DNA from: Bradyrhizobium sp.
Lineage (GTDB): Bacteria > Pseudomonadota > Alphaproteobacteria > Rhizobiales > Xanthobacteraceae
Assembly (NCBI RefSeq): GCF_022844465.1
Contig: NZ_JALHLP010000026.1
Coordinates: forward strand, 1 to 53,795
Direction of reading: 5' to 3'
Length of the DNA stretch: 53,795 nt
Every line of letters begins with the position of its first letter. Position 1 is the first letter of the stretch. The notes beneath the pieces are model-generated. The model was not told the origin of the DNA and searched no databases. It saw only the letters and a program-made list of their open reading frames with translations. The position numbers and the translations under genes are program-made. Below, in pieces: positions 17,488 to 27,213 of the stretch.

Positions 17488-19077
17488 TTAGAACACCAGC
17501 GCCTTGGCCTGCTTCACCTGCGGCAATGCCTGCACCTTCGCCAGCACGTCGGCGGGCACGGGCCCGTCGATCTCGACCAGCGCGATGGCGTCGCCGCCCT
17601 GCCTGACCCGGCCGAGATGGAAAGTCGCGATGTTGATCTGGGCCGCGCCGAGCAGGCCGGCGAAGCTGCCGATGAAGCCCGGCTTGTCCTCGTTGGTGAC
17701 GTAGATCATCGATTTGCCGAACTCGGCGTCGACCCGGATGCCCTTGATGTCGACCAGCCGCGGCTTGCCGTCGTGATAGACAGTGCCGGACACCGCGCGT
17801 TCCTGCCGTTCGGTGGTGACGGCGACGGTGATCAGGCTTTCATAATCGCTCTGCGCGGCGCGCACGATCTCGTCGACCACCATGCCGCGCTCCTTGGCCA
17901 CCACGGGTGCCGAAACCACGTTGACGTCGCCCAGCATCGGCCGCAGCAGGCCCGACAGCACCGCCGAGGTGATCGCCTTGATCTTCATCTCAGCGACGTG
18001 GCCCTCATAGGTGATCTGCACCTTCAGGATCCCGCTCTCGGTGAGCTGGCCCGCGAACGAGCCGAGCTTTTCGGCGAGCTCAATGAAAGGTTTCAGTTTC
18101 GGCGCCTCTTCGGCCGTGATCGACGGGAAGTTGACCGCGTTGGAGATCGCGCCGGTGAGGAGATAGTCGGACATCTGCTCGGCGACCTGCAATGCCACGT
18201 TTTCCTGCGCCTCGGTGGTGGAGGCGCCCAAATGCGGCGTGCAGATCACGTTGGGATGGCCGAACAGGACGTTCCTGGTGGCGGGCTCCTCGGCGAACAC
18301 GTCGAAGGCGGCGCCCGCGACATGCCTGGAATCGAGCGCATCGACCAGCGCCTGCTCGTCGACCAGCCCGCCCCGCGCGCAGTTGACGATGCGCACGCCC
18401 TTTTTCATCCTGGCGATGGCCGCCGCATCGATGATGTTCCGGGTCTTCTCGGTCAGCGGCGTGTGGAGCGTGATGAAATCGGCGCGCCGGAGCAATTCGT
18501 CGAGATCGACCTTTTCGACGCCGATATCCCTGGCGCGCTCCGGCGACAGGAACGGGTCGAAAGCGACCACCTTCATGCGCAGGCCGAGCGCGCGGTCGGC
18601 GACGATCGCGCCGATGTTGCCGCAGCCGATCACGCCCAGCGTCTTGCCGGTGATCTCGACGCCCATGAAGCGGTTCTTCTCCCACTTGCCGGCCTGGGTC
18701 GAGGCGTCGGCCTGCGGAATCTCGCGCGCCAGCGCCAGCATCAGGGTGATGGCGTGTTCGGCTGTTGTGATCGAATTGCCGAACGGCGTGTTCATAACGA
18801 TGATGCCCTTGGCGGTGGCCGCGGGAATTTCGACATTGTCGACGCCGATCCCGGCGCGGCCGATCACCTTCAGGCGCGTCGCCCTGGCGATGATCTTGGC
18901 GGTCGCCTTGGTCGCCGAGCGGATCGCAAGCCCGTCATAATTGCCGATGACCTCGGCAAGCCTGTCCTTGTCCTTGCCGAGCTCGGGCTGGAAATCGACC
19001 TCGATGCCGCGATCCCTGAAGATCTGCACGGCGGCGGGAGACAGCGCGTCGGAAATGAGAACCCTGGGTTTTGACAT
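17488..19077 (-). CDS. serA: D-3-phosphoglycerate dehydrogenase
   Basis: This enzyme oxidises 3-phosphoglycerate to 3-phosphohydroxypyruvate with NAD, the first step of serine synthesis. The 529-residue length is that of the long form: a substrate/NAD core, an intervening domain (about 320-450) and a C-terminal ACT domain (about 455-529) that usually mediates serine feedback. The Rossmann loop GCGNIG is at 151-156, the catalytic Arg is in NCARGGLVDE near 239, and the His is in CTPHLGAST near 290. It lies downstream of serC on the same strand, separated by 213 bp that hold a palindromic repeat. Confidence 0.97.
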   Translation of the reverse strand: MSKPRVLISDALSPAAVQIFRDRGIEVDFQPELGKDKDRLAEVIGNYDGLAIRSATKATAKIIARATRLKVIGRAGIGVDNVEIPAATAKGIIVMNTPFGNSITTAEHAITLMLALAREIPQADASTQAGKWEKNRFMGVEITGKTLGVIGCGNIGAIVADRALGLRMKVVAFDPFLSPERARDIGVEKVDLDELLRRADFITLHTPLTEKTRNIIDAAAIARMKKGVRIVNCARGGLVDEQALVDALDSRHVAGAAFDVFAEEPATRNVLFGHPNVICTPHLGASTTEAQENVALQVAEQMSDYLLTGAISNAVNFPSITAEEAPKLKPFIELAEKLGSFAGQLTESGILKVQITYEGHVAEMKIKAITSAVLSGLLRPMLGDVNVVSAPVVAKERGMVVDEIVRAAQSDYESLITVAVTTERQERAVSGTVYHDGKPRLVDIKGIRVDAEFGKSMIYVTNEDKPGFIGSFAGLLGAAQINIATFHLGRVRQGGDAIALVEIDGPVPADVLAKVQALPQVKQAKALVF

Positions 19078-19151
19078 CGGTTGGTTCCTTCCTTCCCTGA
19101 AGAAGGTTCGGCCTCCGGGGCCGGAATGAGTGAAAGTCGTTGGAAACTATT

Positions 19152-19287
19152 TCTTCTCCCTCTCCCCGTTCTCACGGGGGGAGGGTTGGGGTGAGGGGCA
19201 ACTGCAGGCGAGGTGCGAGCGGAGAGAGCCCCTCACCCGGCGCCAGGCGCCGACCTCTCCCCGTAAGTACGGGGCGAGGTAAGAAGG
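19152..19287. repeat. Dispersed repeat (family E) between serC and serA
   Basis: The sequence begins TCTTCTCCCTCTCCCCG, runs through CACGGGGGGAGGG, GGGGTGAGGGG and CCCCTCACCC, and ends in CTCTCCCCGTAAGTACGGGG with GCGAGG. The two halves are roughly inverted around the centre. The same pattern occurs at 41573-41727 and, in coding sequence, in uvrB at 43755-43919 and 46363-46430. It lies inside the serC-serA unit, so the shared transcript would carry a large hairpin. Confidence 0.8.
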
Positions 19288-19290
19288 AAA

Positions 19291-20463
19291 CTATGCCGCC
19301 TTCGGCAAGGCCGTTTTGGTTTCGGCGAACGCCCAGTCGATCCATTGCGTCAGCAAGGCGACGTCGGAGGCTTCCACGGTGGCGCCGCACCAGATCCGCA
19401 GGCCCGCCGGCGCGTCGCGGTAATAGGCGAAGTCGTAGCCAGCGCCTTCCTTCTCCACCAGCGCCACCAGCTTCTTCGAAAACTCCGCCTGCGCATCCGC
19501 CGTCAGCGAGGTGATCGCGGGGTCGGTGAATTTCAGGCATACCGAGGTGTTGGAGCGGATCGACGAATCCTTCGCCAGGAAATCGATCCAGGGCGTTTTC
19601 GCCTTCCAGTCGGCCAGCACTTTGGCGTTGGCGTCGGCGCGCGCGATCAGCGCCTTGAGGCCGCCGATCGATTTCGCCCATTTCAGCGCGTCGAGATAGT
19701 CCTCGACGCACAGCATCGACGGCGTGTTGATGGTCTCGCCCTCGAAGATGCCCTGGTTCAGTTGGCCGGCCTTGGTCAGGCGGAAGATCTTCGGCAGCGG
19801 CCAGGGAGGCGTGTAGCTTTCCAACCGAGCCACCGCGCGCGGGCTCAGGATCAGCATGCCATGCGCGGCCTCGCCGCCCAGCGCCTTCTGCCAGGAGAAC
19901 GTCACCACGTCGAGTTTGGCGAAATCGAGCGGCTGCGCGAACGCCGCCGACGTCGCGTCGCAGATCGTGAGGCCTGCGCGGGTCGCGCTGATCCAGTCGG
20001 CGTTGGGCACGCGAACGCCCGAAGTGGTTCCGTTCCAGGTGAAGACGATGTCGGACGCCGGATCGGCCCTGGCGAGGTCGGGAATGTCGCCATAGCCGGC
20101 ATGCAATCTGGTGACGTCCTTGAGCTTCAGTTCCTTGACGATATCGCTGACCCAGCCCTCGCCGAAGGATTCCCAAGCGATGGTGGTGACCGGGCGCGCG
20201 CCCAGCAGCGACCACAGCGCCATCTCGACCGCGCCGGTGTCGGACGCCGGCACGATGCCGATCTTGTAGTCGGCCGGGACTTCGAGCACCTCGCGCGTCA
20301 GATCGATCGCGAGCTTGAGCTTCGCCTTGCCGACCTTCGCCCGATGCGAGCGGCCGAGTGCTGCGTCCTTGAGATTTTGCGGGTTCCAGCCAGGGCGCTT
20401 GGCGCAGGGGCCGGAGGAAAAATGCGGCACGTTCGGCCGCGAAGCGGGCTTCGCCACGGTCAT
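19291..20463 (-). CDS. serC: Phosphoserine aminotransferase
   Basis: The enzyme transfers the amino group of glutamate to 3-phosphohydroxypyruvate using pyridoxal phosphate, the second step of serine synthesis (it also acts in pyridoxine synthesis). The product is 390 residues. The N-terminus PHFSSGPCAKRPGW is typical of the alphaproteobacterial form, and the PLP lysine is in FSWQKALGGEAAHG (Lys193). The ATG at 20463 has its Shine-Dalgarno sequence inside a predicted leader hairpin (20467-20482), consistent with the known serC leader motif. serA follows on the same strand, forming a serine operon. Confidence 0.97.
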   Translation of the reverse strand: MTVAKPASRPNVPHFSSGPCAKRPGWNPQNLKDAALGRSHRAKVGKAKLKLAIDLTREVLEVPADYKIGIVPASDTGAVEMALWSLLGARPVTTIAWESFGEGWVSDIVKELKLKDVTRLHAGYGDIPDLARADPASDIVFTWNGTTSGVRVPNADWISATRAGLTICDATSAAFAQPLDFAKLDVVTFSWQKALGGEAAHGMLILSPRAVARLESYTPPWPLPKIFRLTKAGQLNQGIFEGETINTPSMLCVEDYLDALKWAKSIGGLKALIARADANAKVLADWKAKTPWIDFLAKDSSIRSNTSVCLKFTDPAITSLTADAQAEFSKKLVALVEKEGAGYDFAYYRDAPAGLRIWCGATVEASDVALLTQWIDWAFAETKTALPKAA

Positions 20464-20505
20464 GTTCTATCCTTCCAGATAGCAAGCCTCCCGTTGGGGG
20501 GAGGT
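20464..20505 (-). promoter_or_regulatory. Candidate serC-type leader RNA
   Basis: Upstream of serC the minus strand forms two hairpins: CCTCCC with GGGAGG (20487-20504) and CTATC with GATAG (20467-20482). The second loop and arm contain the GGAAGG ribosome-binding sequence just 5' of the start codon. This order and wording (GGGAGGCTTGCTATCTGGAA) match what I remember of the alphaproteobacterial serC RNA motif. The ligand of that motif, if any, is not known to me. Confidence 0.6.
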
Positions 20506-20518
20506 GTCCCGCGGCGGT

Positions 20519-20546
20519 GATTAGGGGAATCACGCCCAATCGTCAA
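20519..20546 (-). promoter_or_regulatory. Candidate promoter of serC-serA
   Basis: On the minus strand TTGACG (20541-20546) is followed after 16 bases by CTAATC (20519-20524), a reasonable sigma-70-type -35/-10 pair. Transcription would begin shortly before the two leader hairpins, giving a leader of about 50 nt. Confidence 0.45.
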
Positions 20547-20597
20547 GAAACTTTGGCGGGAGCGGACTTGACCTTGGGGACTAGATGACAGCGGGGA

Positions 20598-20813
20598 TCA
20601 GGCGCGATCCCGCGGATCGGGGGTGACATCTGCGCCCTCGGCCGCGGTTGATGCGGCTTCGCCAGAAAAGTTATCCCGCGCCTGCCCCAGCAACTCCGCG
20701 GCGTCCGAGATCAGTTTGACGGCCCGCCGCCGGCTCGCGACCTTCAGGATGCCCCCGTCGCCAACCCGCACGACGTAGTCGTTTCCAACCTGGACAATCG
20801 AATAATTCTTCAT
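20598..20813 (-). CDS. Small conserved hypothetical protein
   Basis: A 71-residue protein beginning MKNYSIVQVGNDYVVRVGDG, with a beta-rich N-terminus and a helical stretch RRRAVKLISDAAELL, then an acidic tail. It has no Cys, membrane segment or signal. The reading frame and the GGGGATG just before the start favour a real gene; it resembles short hypothetical proteins I know from Bradyrhizobium. No function is evident. It lies upstream of serC on the same strand, but the serC promoter is between them. Confidence 0.6.
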   Translation of the reverse strand: MKNYSIVQVGNDYVVRVGDGGILKVASRRRAVKLISDAAELLGQARDNFSGEAASTAAEGADVTPDPRDRA

Positions 20814-20980
20814 CGGACATCCCCGGACTGCCCACGCCCCATGGGAGCGGCCGGCTTAGCGGAGACGTTGGCGCCCGTAAAACCATGCGCGTCCGCATGG
20901 TTCATCGGTTGTTAACGCGATCGCAGTACGCGCATGGCACCGCCATTGATTCGCCCTGCTCCCGCCGCGATTGGTTCTGA

Positions 20981-21448
20981 TCAAAATCGGATCGTCATGC
21001 CGACATGGCTGCGCGCGAATCCGATTCGCTCGTAGAACCGTTGCGCATCGACACGGGTGTGATGCGTGAGCATTTCAACCAGCTTGCAGCCCCGGCTTCG
21101 CGCTTCCGTGAGCGCCCATTGCACCAGCTGCCCGCCGATACCGCGACTGCGGCAATGGCTGGCGACGCGGACATCCTCGATCAGGCCGCGCGCGGCGCCT
21201 TGCGAGCTCAGCCCCGGCAGGATGCACAGCTGCAGGCAGCCGACAACGGCGCCCTCGCCGTCCTCGGCGACGACAAGAAGGAGGTTCGGGTCGTGCCTGA
21301 TCCGATCGAACGCCGTGAAATAACTTTCCGGCAACGGATCCGCGATCCGCTCACGCGCCCCGCCGAGCGGGTCGTCCGCCAGCATGGCGACGACAATGCC
21401 GACGTCCTCGCGGCGGGCCGGACGTATCGTAACCTTCGAAAAAGCCAT
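20981..21448 (-). CDS. GNAT-family N-acetyltransferase
   Basis: A 155-residue GNAT protein. The acetyl-CoA loop is in VRVASHCRSRGIGGQLVQWA (about 94-113), preceded by a beta-strand with GCLQLCILPGLSSQG, and the C-terminus ends with the typical RFYERIGFARSHVGMT. Such enzymes acetylate amines of small molecules or proteins; the substrate is unknown. It starts 18 bp after the GST stop on the same strand, so the two are probably cotranscribed. Confidence 0.88.
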   Translation of the reverse strand: MAFSKVTIRPARREDVGIVVAMLADDPLGGARERIADPLPESYFTAFDRIRHDPNLLLVVAEDGEGAVVGCLQLCILPGLSSQGAARGLIEDVRVASHCRSRGIGGQLVQWALTEARSRGCKLVEMLTHHTRVDAQRFYERIGFARSHVGMTIRF

Positions 21449-21465
21449 CGCGGTTTCCGGGGAGG

Positions 21466-22056
21466 TCAGCGCGCCGGCGGCAGGCCAAGGGATTTCTCGG
21501 TGCGGCCAATCCAGCGCCGCAACGCGGCGTAGCCGTCGAGATGGAAGCCGCCTTCATGCGCCAGCCGCGTATAGGCCAATAGCGATACGTCGGCGAGCGT
21601 GACGGTGTCGTCAACCAGGTACGGCGTGACGGCGAGCTGCTGCTCCATCCGCGCCAGCGCCGCATAGCCGCGCTTGACCTTGTCGGGATCGAGGTCGGAC
21701 GCCGCCTTGCCCAGATAGAACATCTGGAAGCGGCAGACGGCGACGTAAGGCTCGTGGCTGTATTGTTCCCAGAACAGCCACTCGTCCATCTTGGCCTGCG
21801 CAAAGGCGTCGGACGGAATGAGATCGGAGCCGCGGGCGAGATAGCGGATGATGGCGTTGGACTGCGCCAGCGTGCGGCCGTCGTCGAACACCACCGTTGG
21901 CACCTGCCCGGCGCCGTTGAGCTTCAGGAATTCCGTCGTCCGCGTCTCGCCCTTCATCGTGTCGACGGCAATCCAGCTATAGGGCAGCGCCAGATGGTCG
22001 CACACCCATTTAACCTTCAGGCAATTGCCGGAATTGATGTCGCCGTAAATCTTCAT
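21466..22056 (-). CDS. Glutathione S-transferase family protein
   Basis: I take the ATG at 22056 (MKIYGDINSGNCLKVKWVCD) rather than the GTG nine bases upstream, because AGGGG lies at a good distance. The 196-residue product has an N-terminal thioredoxin-like domain (about 1-80, with GQVPTVVFDDGRTLAQSNAI holding the glutathione-contacting cis-Pro and SNAI) and an all-helical C-terminal domain with DDTVTLADVSLLAY. The Shine-Dalgarno sequence sits in the arm of a 7-bp hairpin (22061-22081). GNAT follows 18 bp downstream. Its substrate is unknown. Confidence 0.9.
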   Translation of the reverse strand: MKIYGDINSGNCLKVKWVCDHLALPYSWIAVDTMKGETRTTEFLKLNGAGQVPTVVFDDGRTLAQSNAIIRYLARGSDLIPSDAFAQAKMDEWLFWEQYSHEPYVAVCRFQMFYLGKAASDLDPDKVKRGYAALARMEQQLAVTPYLVDDTVTLADVSLLAYTRLAHEGGFHLDGYAALRRWIGRTEKSLGLPPAR

Positions 22057-22060
22057 GCGC

Positions 22061-22081
22061 GTCACCCCTGGTCAGGGTGAC
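22061..22081 (-). promoter_or_regulatory. Hairpin masking the GST ribosome-binding site
   Basis: GTCACCC (22061-22067) and GGGTGAC (22075-22081) are perfect complements with a 7-nt loop. On the minus strand the AGGGG of the GST gene falls in the loop edge and the second arm, four bases before the ATG. This could reduce translation, but nothing else supports regulation. Confidence 0.3.
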
Positions 22082-22141
22082 AGTGCAACAGCAGGCGGCG
22101 AATCTGTCAACGGCGGCGGGGTCGGCGCGGATCGGACTGGG

Positions 22142-22909
22142 TCAGAACTTGTAGCCGAGGCCGGCGCGCACCGTGTTGATGTTGGTTTCGACGTCCGACG
22201 CCACGCGGCGGTATTCGTACTCGGCGCGCAGGAACAGGCCGCTCAGCAGCATCACGTCGACGCCGGCGCCGGCGCTGTAGCCGTAAACGAGCTTAGTCTT
22301 GGTGGCGGTTGCCGTTCCCGACGTCGGACGCACAGGGTTAGGGAACGCCGAAACGCCGCGATCAAGCGTTTGGCTGCCAAGGCCGGCGCCGGCGAACAGG
22401 TAGGGCAGAAAGTTTCCCATGATATAGCCGCCGCGCACGCGTAGCGAGCCGAAATCGGAGAGCCGCACGGTTACGTTCGAATCGGTGACGCTCTGGATTG
22501 TGACATTGTCGGCCTCGTATCGCAGCCCCGCCGATTTCGTGACCGAGGCGATTCCGTCGCGGATGTAATTCACCTCGATGCCGACGACGACGTCCTCCCA
22601 TTGCGAATTGTATCCGGCAAATGCTCCGTAGCCGGTGGGATTGCTGTGCGCGTTTGCGAGGGGACGCCAAGTGTAGCCGATGCCGGGCGGCGGAAGAAAC
22701 GTCGACTGCAGGTCGCTGTTGATGTCGCTCGCCACCCGTGAGTTTACCGAGCCGTAACTTGCCTGACCGCCGAAATAATAGCCTTGCCAGCTGACGCTGC
22801 TTCTGGTCAGGCCTTCGGTGAAACTGCCGCGGAGGAACGGCAAGTCCGCCGCCTGCGCGCCGGCCGCCGCTCCGCACATCGCCGCCGCCACCAGAAAAAA
22901 ACGACGCAT
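22142..22909 (-). CDS. Outer-membrane beta-barrel protein (Omp25/OmpA-like), 1
   Basis: Starting at ATG 22909 the 255-residue product has a signal peptide MRRFFLVAAAMCGAAAGAQA cut before ADLPF. The mature chain alternates aromatic and polar residues in beta-strand pattern (VSWQGYYFGGQASYGSV, YGAFAGYNSQWEDVVVGI, NTVRAGLGYKF), and ends in Phe, the usual outer-membrane insertion signal. It fits the eight-strand porin/Omp25 family common in Rhizobiales. A second barrel gene lies upstream on the same strand. It is probably a structural outer-membrane protein; no ligand is evident. Confidence 0.88.
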   Translation of the reverse strand: MRRFFLVAAAMCGAAAGAQAADLPFLRGSFTEGLTRSSVSWQGYYFGGQASYGSVNSRVASDINSDLQSTFLPPPGIGYTWRPLANAHSNPTGYGAFAGYNSQWEDVVVGIEVNYIRDGIASVTKSAGLRYEADNVTIQSVTDSNVTVRLSDFGSLRVRGGYIMGNFLPYLFAGAGLGSQTLDRGVSAFPNPVRPTSGTATATKTKLVYGYSAGAGVDVMLLSGLFLRAEYEYRRVASDVETNINTVRAGLGYKF

Positions 22910-23064
22910 TGCAACGCTCCATCGGCACTCCGAACTCGCGGACATCATCACCTGTTAACCTTAACCAATCGTTCTTGCGGCCCCGCTTGGCGCGATCTTG
23001 TCCGAAGCCGCGGCAGATTTTTCTGCCGGTGGCCACGCCCTGCGGACATCGCGCAGACAAGAAC

Positions 23065-23089
23065 GCGGCGCGGAAAATTCCCGCGCCGC
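23065..23089 (-). terminator. Terminator hairpin after outer-membrane gene 2
   Basis: GCGGCGCGG (23065-23073) and CCGCGCCGC (23081-23089) form a 9-bp stem with a 7-nt loop, 30 bp past the stop at 23119 on the minus strand. Only a short T-rich stretch follows, so termination may be partial. Confidence 0.55.
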
Positions 23090-23118
23090 TTTCAAACCGT
23101 TAACGGATGGAAACCGGT

Positions 23119-23940
23119 TCAGCCTTTGCGCATCAGCGGCGGCGCGTAATATTGCGGGCTGATCAGATCCCAGCGCACGCCGAGCTTGAGGTCATGCGAG
23201 GTGATGCTCTTGAAGGTCATCGGGTTGTTGATGGCGTTGACGCCGTCGAAGGTGCGCAGGTCGCCGGTCAGGCCGTCGCCCATGTCGAGATAGCGATAGG
23301 CGAGTTCGACGGTGAAGTGCGGCGTGACCTGGTAGGCGAGACCGGCATGGACGGCCCAGGCCAGGTTCCACTTCGCGACATTGGCGCCATAGGCGAGGCC
23401 CGGCTGGGCGCCGGCGCCGTTGTTGGCGATCCCCTGGTCGGTGAAGCCGTTGATCGCGACCCGCGCGCCGCCGACGCCGGCGCCGATGAACGGGGTGACG
23501 TTCCACCAGGTGCCGAGATCGACATAGGCGTTGGCGAGGACCACCCACTCGTTCTTGGTGGCGTGGTAGGTGTCGGTGCCGACGCCGCCCGGATAGGTGA
23601 TGCGGTCGGTGCCGAAAAACTGCGAGTTGCCGCGGTATTCACCGGTGACGTCGCCGCGGAACCAGTTGTTGAACTTGTAGCCGACGCCGAGGCCGAAGAT
23701 GCCGGCGGAGTTGAAGTTGAGGTTCTGGGTCGACGAGGTGAGGCCGGCGTCGAGCACGTTGTTCAAACGGCTGACCCGCTGATTGCTGAAGCCGATGTCG
23801 CCGCGCAGGTACCAGCCGCCGAAATCTTCCACCGGGGCGGGATACATCGGAGGCGGCGCGATGGCCATGTCGGCGGCGAACGCCGCCGAGGAAAACACAA
23901 CAGCCGCTCCGGCGGCGACGAGTGACTTAACGCTACGCAT
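23119..23940 (-). CDS. Outer-membrane beta-barrel protein (Omp25/OmpA-like), 2
   Basis: The ATG at 23940 (MRSVKSLVAAGAAVVFSSAA, cut near FAADMA) gives 273 residues with a signal peptide. The Pro-rich lead APPPMYPAPVEDFGGWYLRG and a final aromatic-rich barrel pattern (NWFRGDVTGEYRG, FTVELAYRYLDMGDG, LKLGVRWDL) place it in the same family as 22142-22909. It is likely an outer-membrane structural or permeability protein. A CtrA-like site lies 82-96 bp before the start; a terminator hairpin follows its stop. Confidence 0.9.
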   Translation of the reverse strand: MRSVKSLVAAGAAVVFSSAAFAADMAIAPPPMYPAPVEDFGGWYLRGDIGFSNQRVSRLNNVLDAGLTSSTQNLNFNSAGIFGLGVGYKFNNWFRGDVTGEYRGNSQFFGTDRITYPGGVGTDTYHATKNEWVVLANAYVDLGTWWNVTPFIGAGVGGARVAINGFTDQGIANNGAGAQPGLAYGANVAKWNLAWAVHAGLAYQVTPHFTVELAYRYLDMGDGLTGDLRTFDGVNAINNPMTFKSITSHDLKLGVRWDLISPQYYAPPLMRKG

Positions 23941-24021
23941 TGGCTTCGTCCTTTTTTCCCGTGAGGCAGAGTGCGGAGGCCCCACTTAAAAACTCAACGG
24001 GCGGACGATGGCATAGAATGT

Positions 24022-24036
24022 TTAAGCGGCGCTTAA
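24022..24036. promoter_or_regulatory. Candidate CtrA-type site before outer-membrane gene 2
   Basis: TTAAGCGGCGCTTAA is TTAA-N7-TTAA and is followed by CC, matching the CtrA consensus (TTAA-N7-TTAAC) well. It lies 82-96 bp upstream of the outer-membrane start at 23940. Half-sites TTAACC also occur twice before outer-membrane gene 1 (around 22953-22968). CtrA is a cell-cycle regulator in Alphaproteobacteria; short AT-rich motifs can occur by chance. Confidence 0.4.
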
Positions 24037-24162
24037 CCCTAATTGTTAAGGTTGACAATCTGTTACTGGTCGCTGAGGCGACGCATTTATCGAATGCGAA
24101 GGCAGACACATTCACCGCACCAATAATGGCGCGCGCCGTCACACATACTAACGACAGGTTAC

Positions 24163-25410
24163 TCAGCGCGACTGCCGGGGCATCTTCGGCAGCAACACCG
24201 CGAGCAGCCCGAGCGCCGGCAGGAACGCGCAGAGCTGATAGACGAACGCGATCCCGCTGTTGTCGGCAAGCTTGCCGAGCACGGCGGCGCCAAGCCCGCC
24301 GATGCCGAAGGCAAAGCCGAAGAACACACCGGAGATCATTCCGAACCGGTGCGGCATCAGTTCCTGCGCGAACACGATGATCGACGACGTCGCCGAGGAA
24401 ATGATCAGGCCGATGAACACGGTCAGCACGGCGCTTCCGACCAGACCCGCATAGGGCAGCGCCAGCGTGAACGGCAGCGCGCCCAGGATCGAGAACCAGA
24501 TGACGTGTTTGCGGCCGAAGCGGTCGCCGAGCGGTCCGCCGAAGAAGGCGCCCACCGCGTTGGCGGCAAGGAAAATGAACAGATAGAGCTGGGCCGTCTG
24601 GGTCGAGACCTCGAACTTCTCGATCAGGTAGAAGATGTAATAGCTCGACAGGCTCGACACGTAGAGCTGCTTTGAAAACAGCAGCGCGACCAGCACCACC
24701 AGCGCAATCCGGGCGCGCCGAAAATCCGGCAGGTCTGGATGCCTGTCCACCGCCGCAGGCTTCCTGGCGCCGATCTGCGGCCGGTACCAGAGCCCGATCC
24801 GCCACAGGATCACGATCGCCAGAAACGCGATCGATGAAAACCAGGCGATGCTCGGCTGGCCGAACGGCACCACGATCAGCGCCGCCAGCACCGGCCCCAT
24901 CGAGGTGCCGAAACTGCCGCCGAGCTGAAACACCGATTGCGCGAATCCGTAGCGCCCGCCGGAGGCCAGGCGCGCGATCCGCGCCGACTCCGGATGAAAC
25001 ACCGCCGACCCGAGCCCGACCAGCGCCGCCGCGATCAGGATGACAGGGTAGTGCCGCGCGGCGCTCAGCAGCAGCAATCCGAAAAAGGTGAAGCCCATCC
25101 CGAGCGCGAGCGAGAACGGCTGCGCCCTTCTGTCGGTGTAGTGCCCGACCACCGGCTGCAGCAGCGAGGCGGTGAACTGGAATGCCAGCGTGATCATGCC
25201 GATCTGCGCATAGTCGAGCGCGTAGGAGTCTTTCAGGATCGGATAGACCGAAGCGATCAGCGACTGCATGGTGTCGTTGAGGAAATGCGAGAAGCTGATG
25301 CCGGCAAGCACGACATAGGCCGGCCCCGCCGCGGTCGCCGGTGGCGTCACGCCCGCCACGTCCACCGGTGCGGCCGGCGCTGCCTCGGACACGCTGACGG
25401 GCTTGTTCAA
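24163..25410 (-). CDS. fsr: MFS transporter of the fosmidomycin-resistance type
   Basis: A 415-residue inner-membrane protein with about twelve predicted helices. The N-terminal FSHFLNDTMQSLIASVYPIL is the hallmark of the Fsr family, and FHPESARIARLASGGRYGFA with FQLGGSFGTSMGPVLAALIV confirms it. Fsr exports the antibiotic fosmidomycin in E. coli; natural substrates are not established. The extended N-terminus (about 35 residues, rich in Ala, Val and Pro) is longer than usual. It lies 139 bp downstream of glmM on the same strand, with no recognisable terminator between. Confidence 0.9.
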   Translation of the reverse strand: MNKPVSVSEAAPAAPVDVAGVTPPATAAGPAYVVLAGISFSHFLNDTMQSLIASVYPILKDSYALDYAQIGMITLAFQFTASLLQPVVGHYTDRRAQPFSLALGMGFTFFGLLLLSAARHYPVILIAAALVGLGSAVFHPESARIARLASGGRYGFAQSVFQLGGSFGTSMGPVLAALIVVPFGQPSIAWFSSIAFLAIVILWRIGLWYRPQIGARKPAAVDRHPDLPDFRRARIALVVLVALLFSKQLYVSSLSSYYIFYLIEKFEVSTQTAQLYLFIFLAANAVGAFFGGPLGDRFGRKHVIWFSILGALPFTLALPYAGLVGSAVLTVFIGLIISSATSSIIVFAQELMPHRFGMISGVFFGFAFGIGGLGAAVLGKLADNSGIAFVYQLCAFLPALGLLAVLLPKMPRQSR

Positions 25411-25549
25411 AGGTGACGTCCCAGAGGATTCGCGGTTGGCGATGCCCGTCTTCTACGGCGCGCGCAGCCGCGCGACCAGCGCCAATAGCCGATGGCTGAA
25501 ATGCGCTGCCATGCGTGACCGATCAGAAATCGCGCGCCGCTCATGTGGC

Positions 25550-26896
<1,347 letters not shown>

Positions 26897-27213
26897 GCGA
26901 CCCCCAGCGATTCCGGAGCGTCCTTGAGACCGTCACGGCCAGGAATCCCCGAACGCCCACCTGGCGTGCTCAGGTTATAATCCCTCAGCCGCTAAAATGG
27001 CTTCAAAAAATATGATGAATCGTTACCGCCGCGGGGAACCGAAAATACCACATAACCAGCTGTTGTCGCTGGACATTCCAGCCCAACCGATGACACCGGG
27101 AAGCACGGCGACGCTTCGCGGGCGGGATGGCGATACCGCCGCGGGGGGCGATTTGGCGGGCCGCTTAACCATGGTAGAGGACAACGCAGCGACAGCAAGG
27201 GGCCGGGGACGCC
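26897..27213. other. Intergenic region between glmM and the divergent oxidase gene
   Basis: This stretch has no convincing gene on either strand. Near the plus-strand side CGCTTAACCATGG (about 27160) contains the sequence TTAACCAT, a CtrA half-site, but with no partner at N7. Both divergent promoters should lie here; I could not place either with confidence. Confidence 0.5.
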
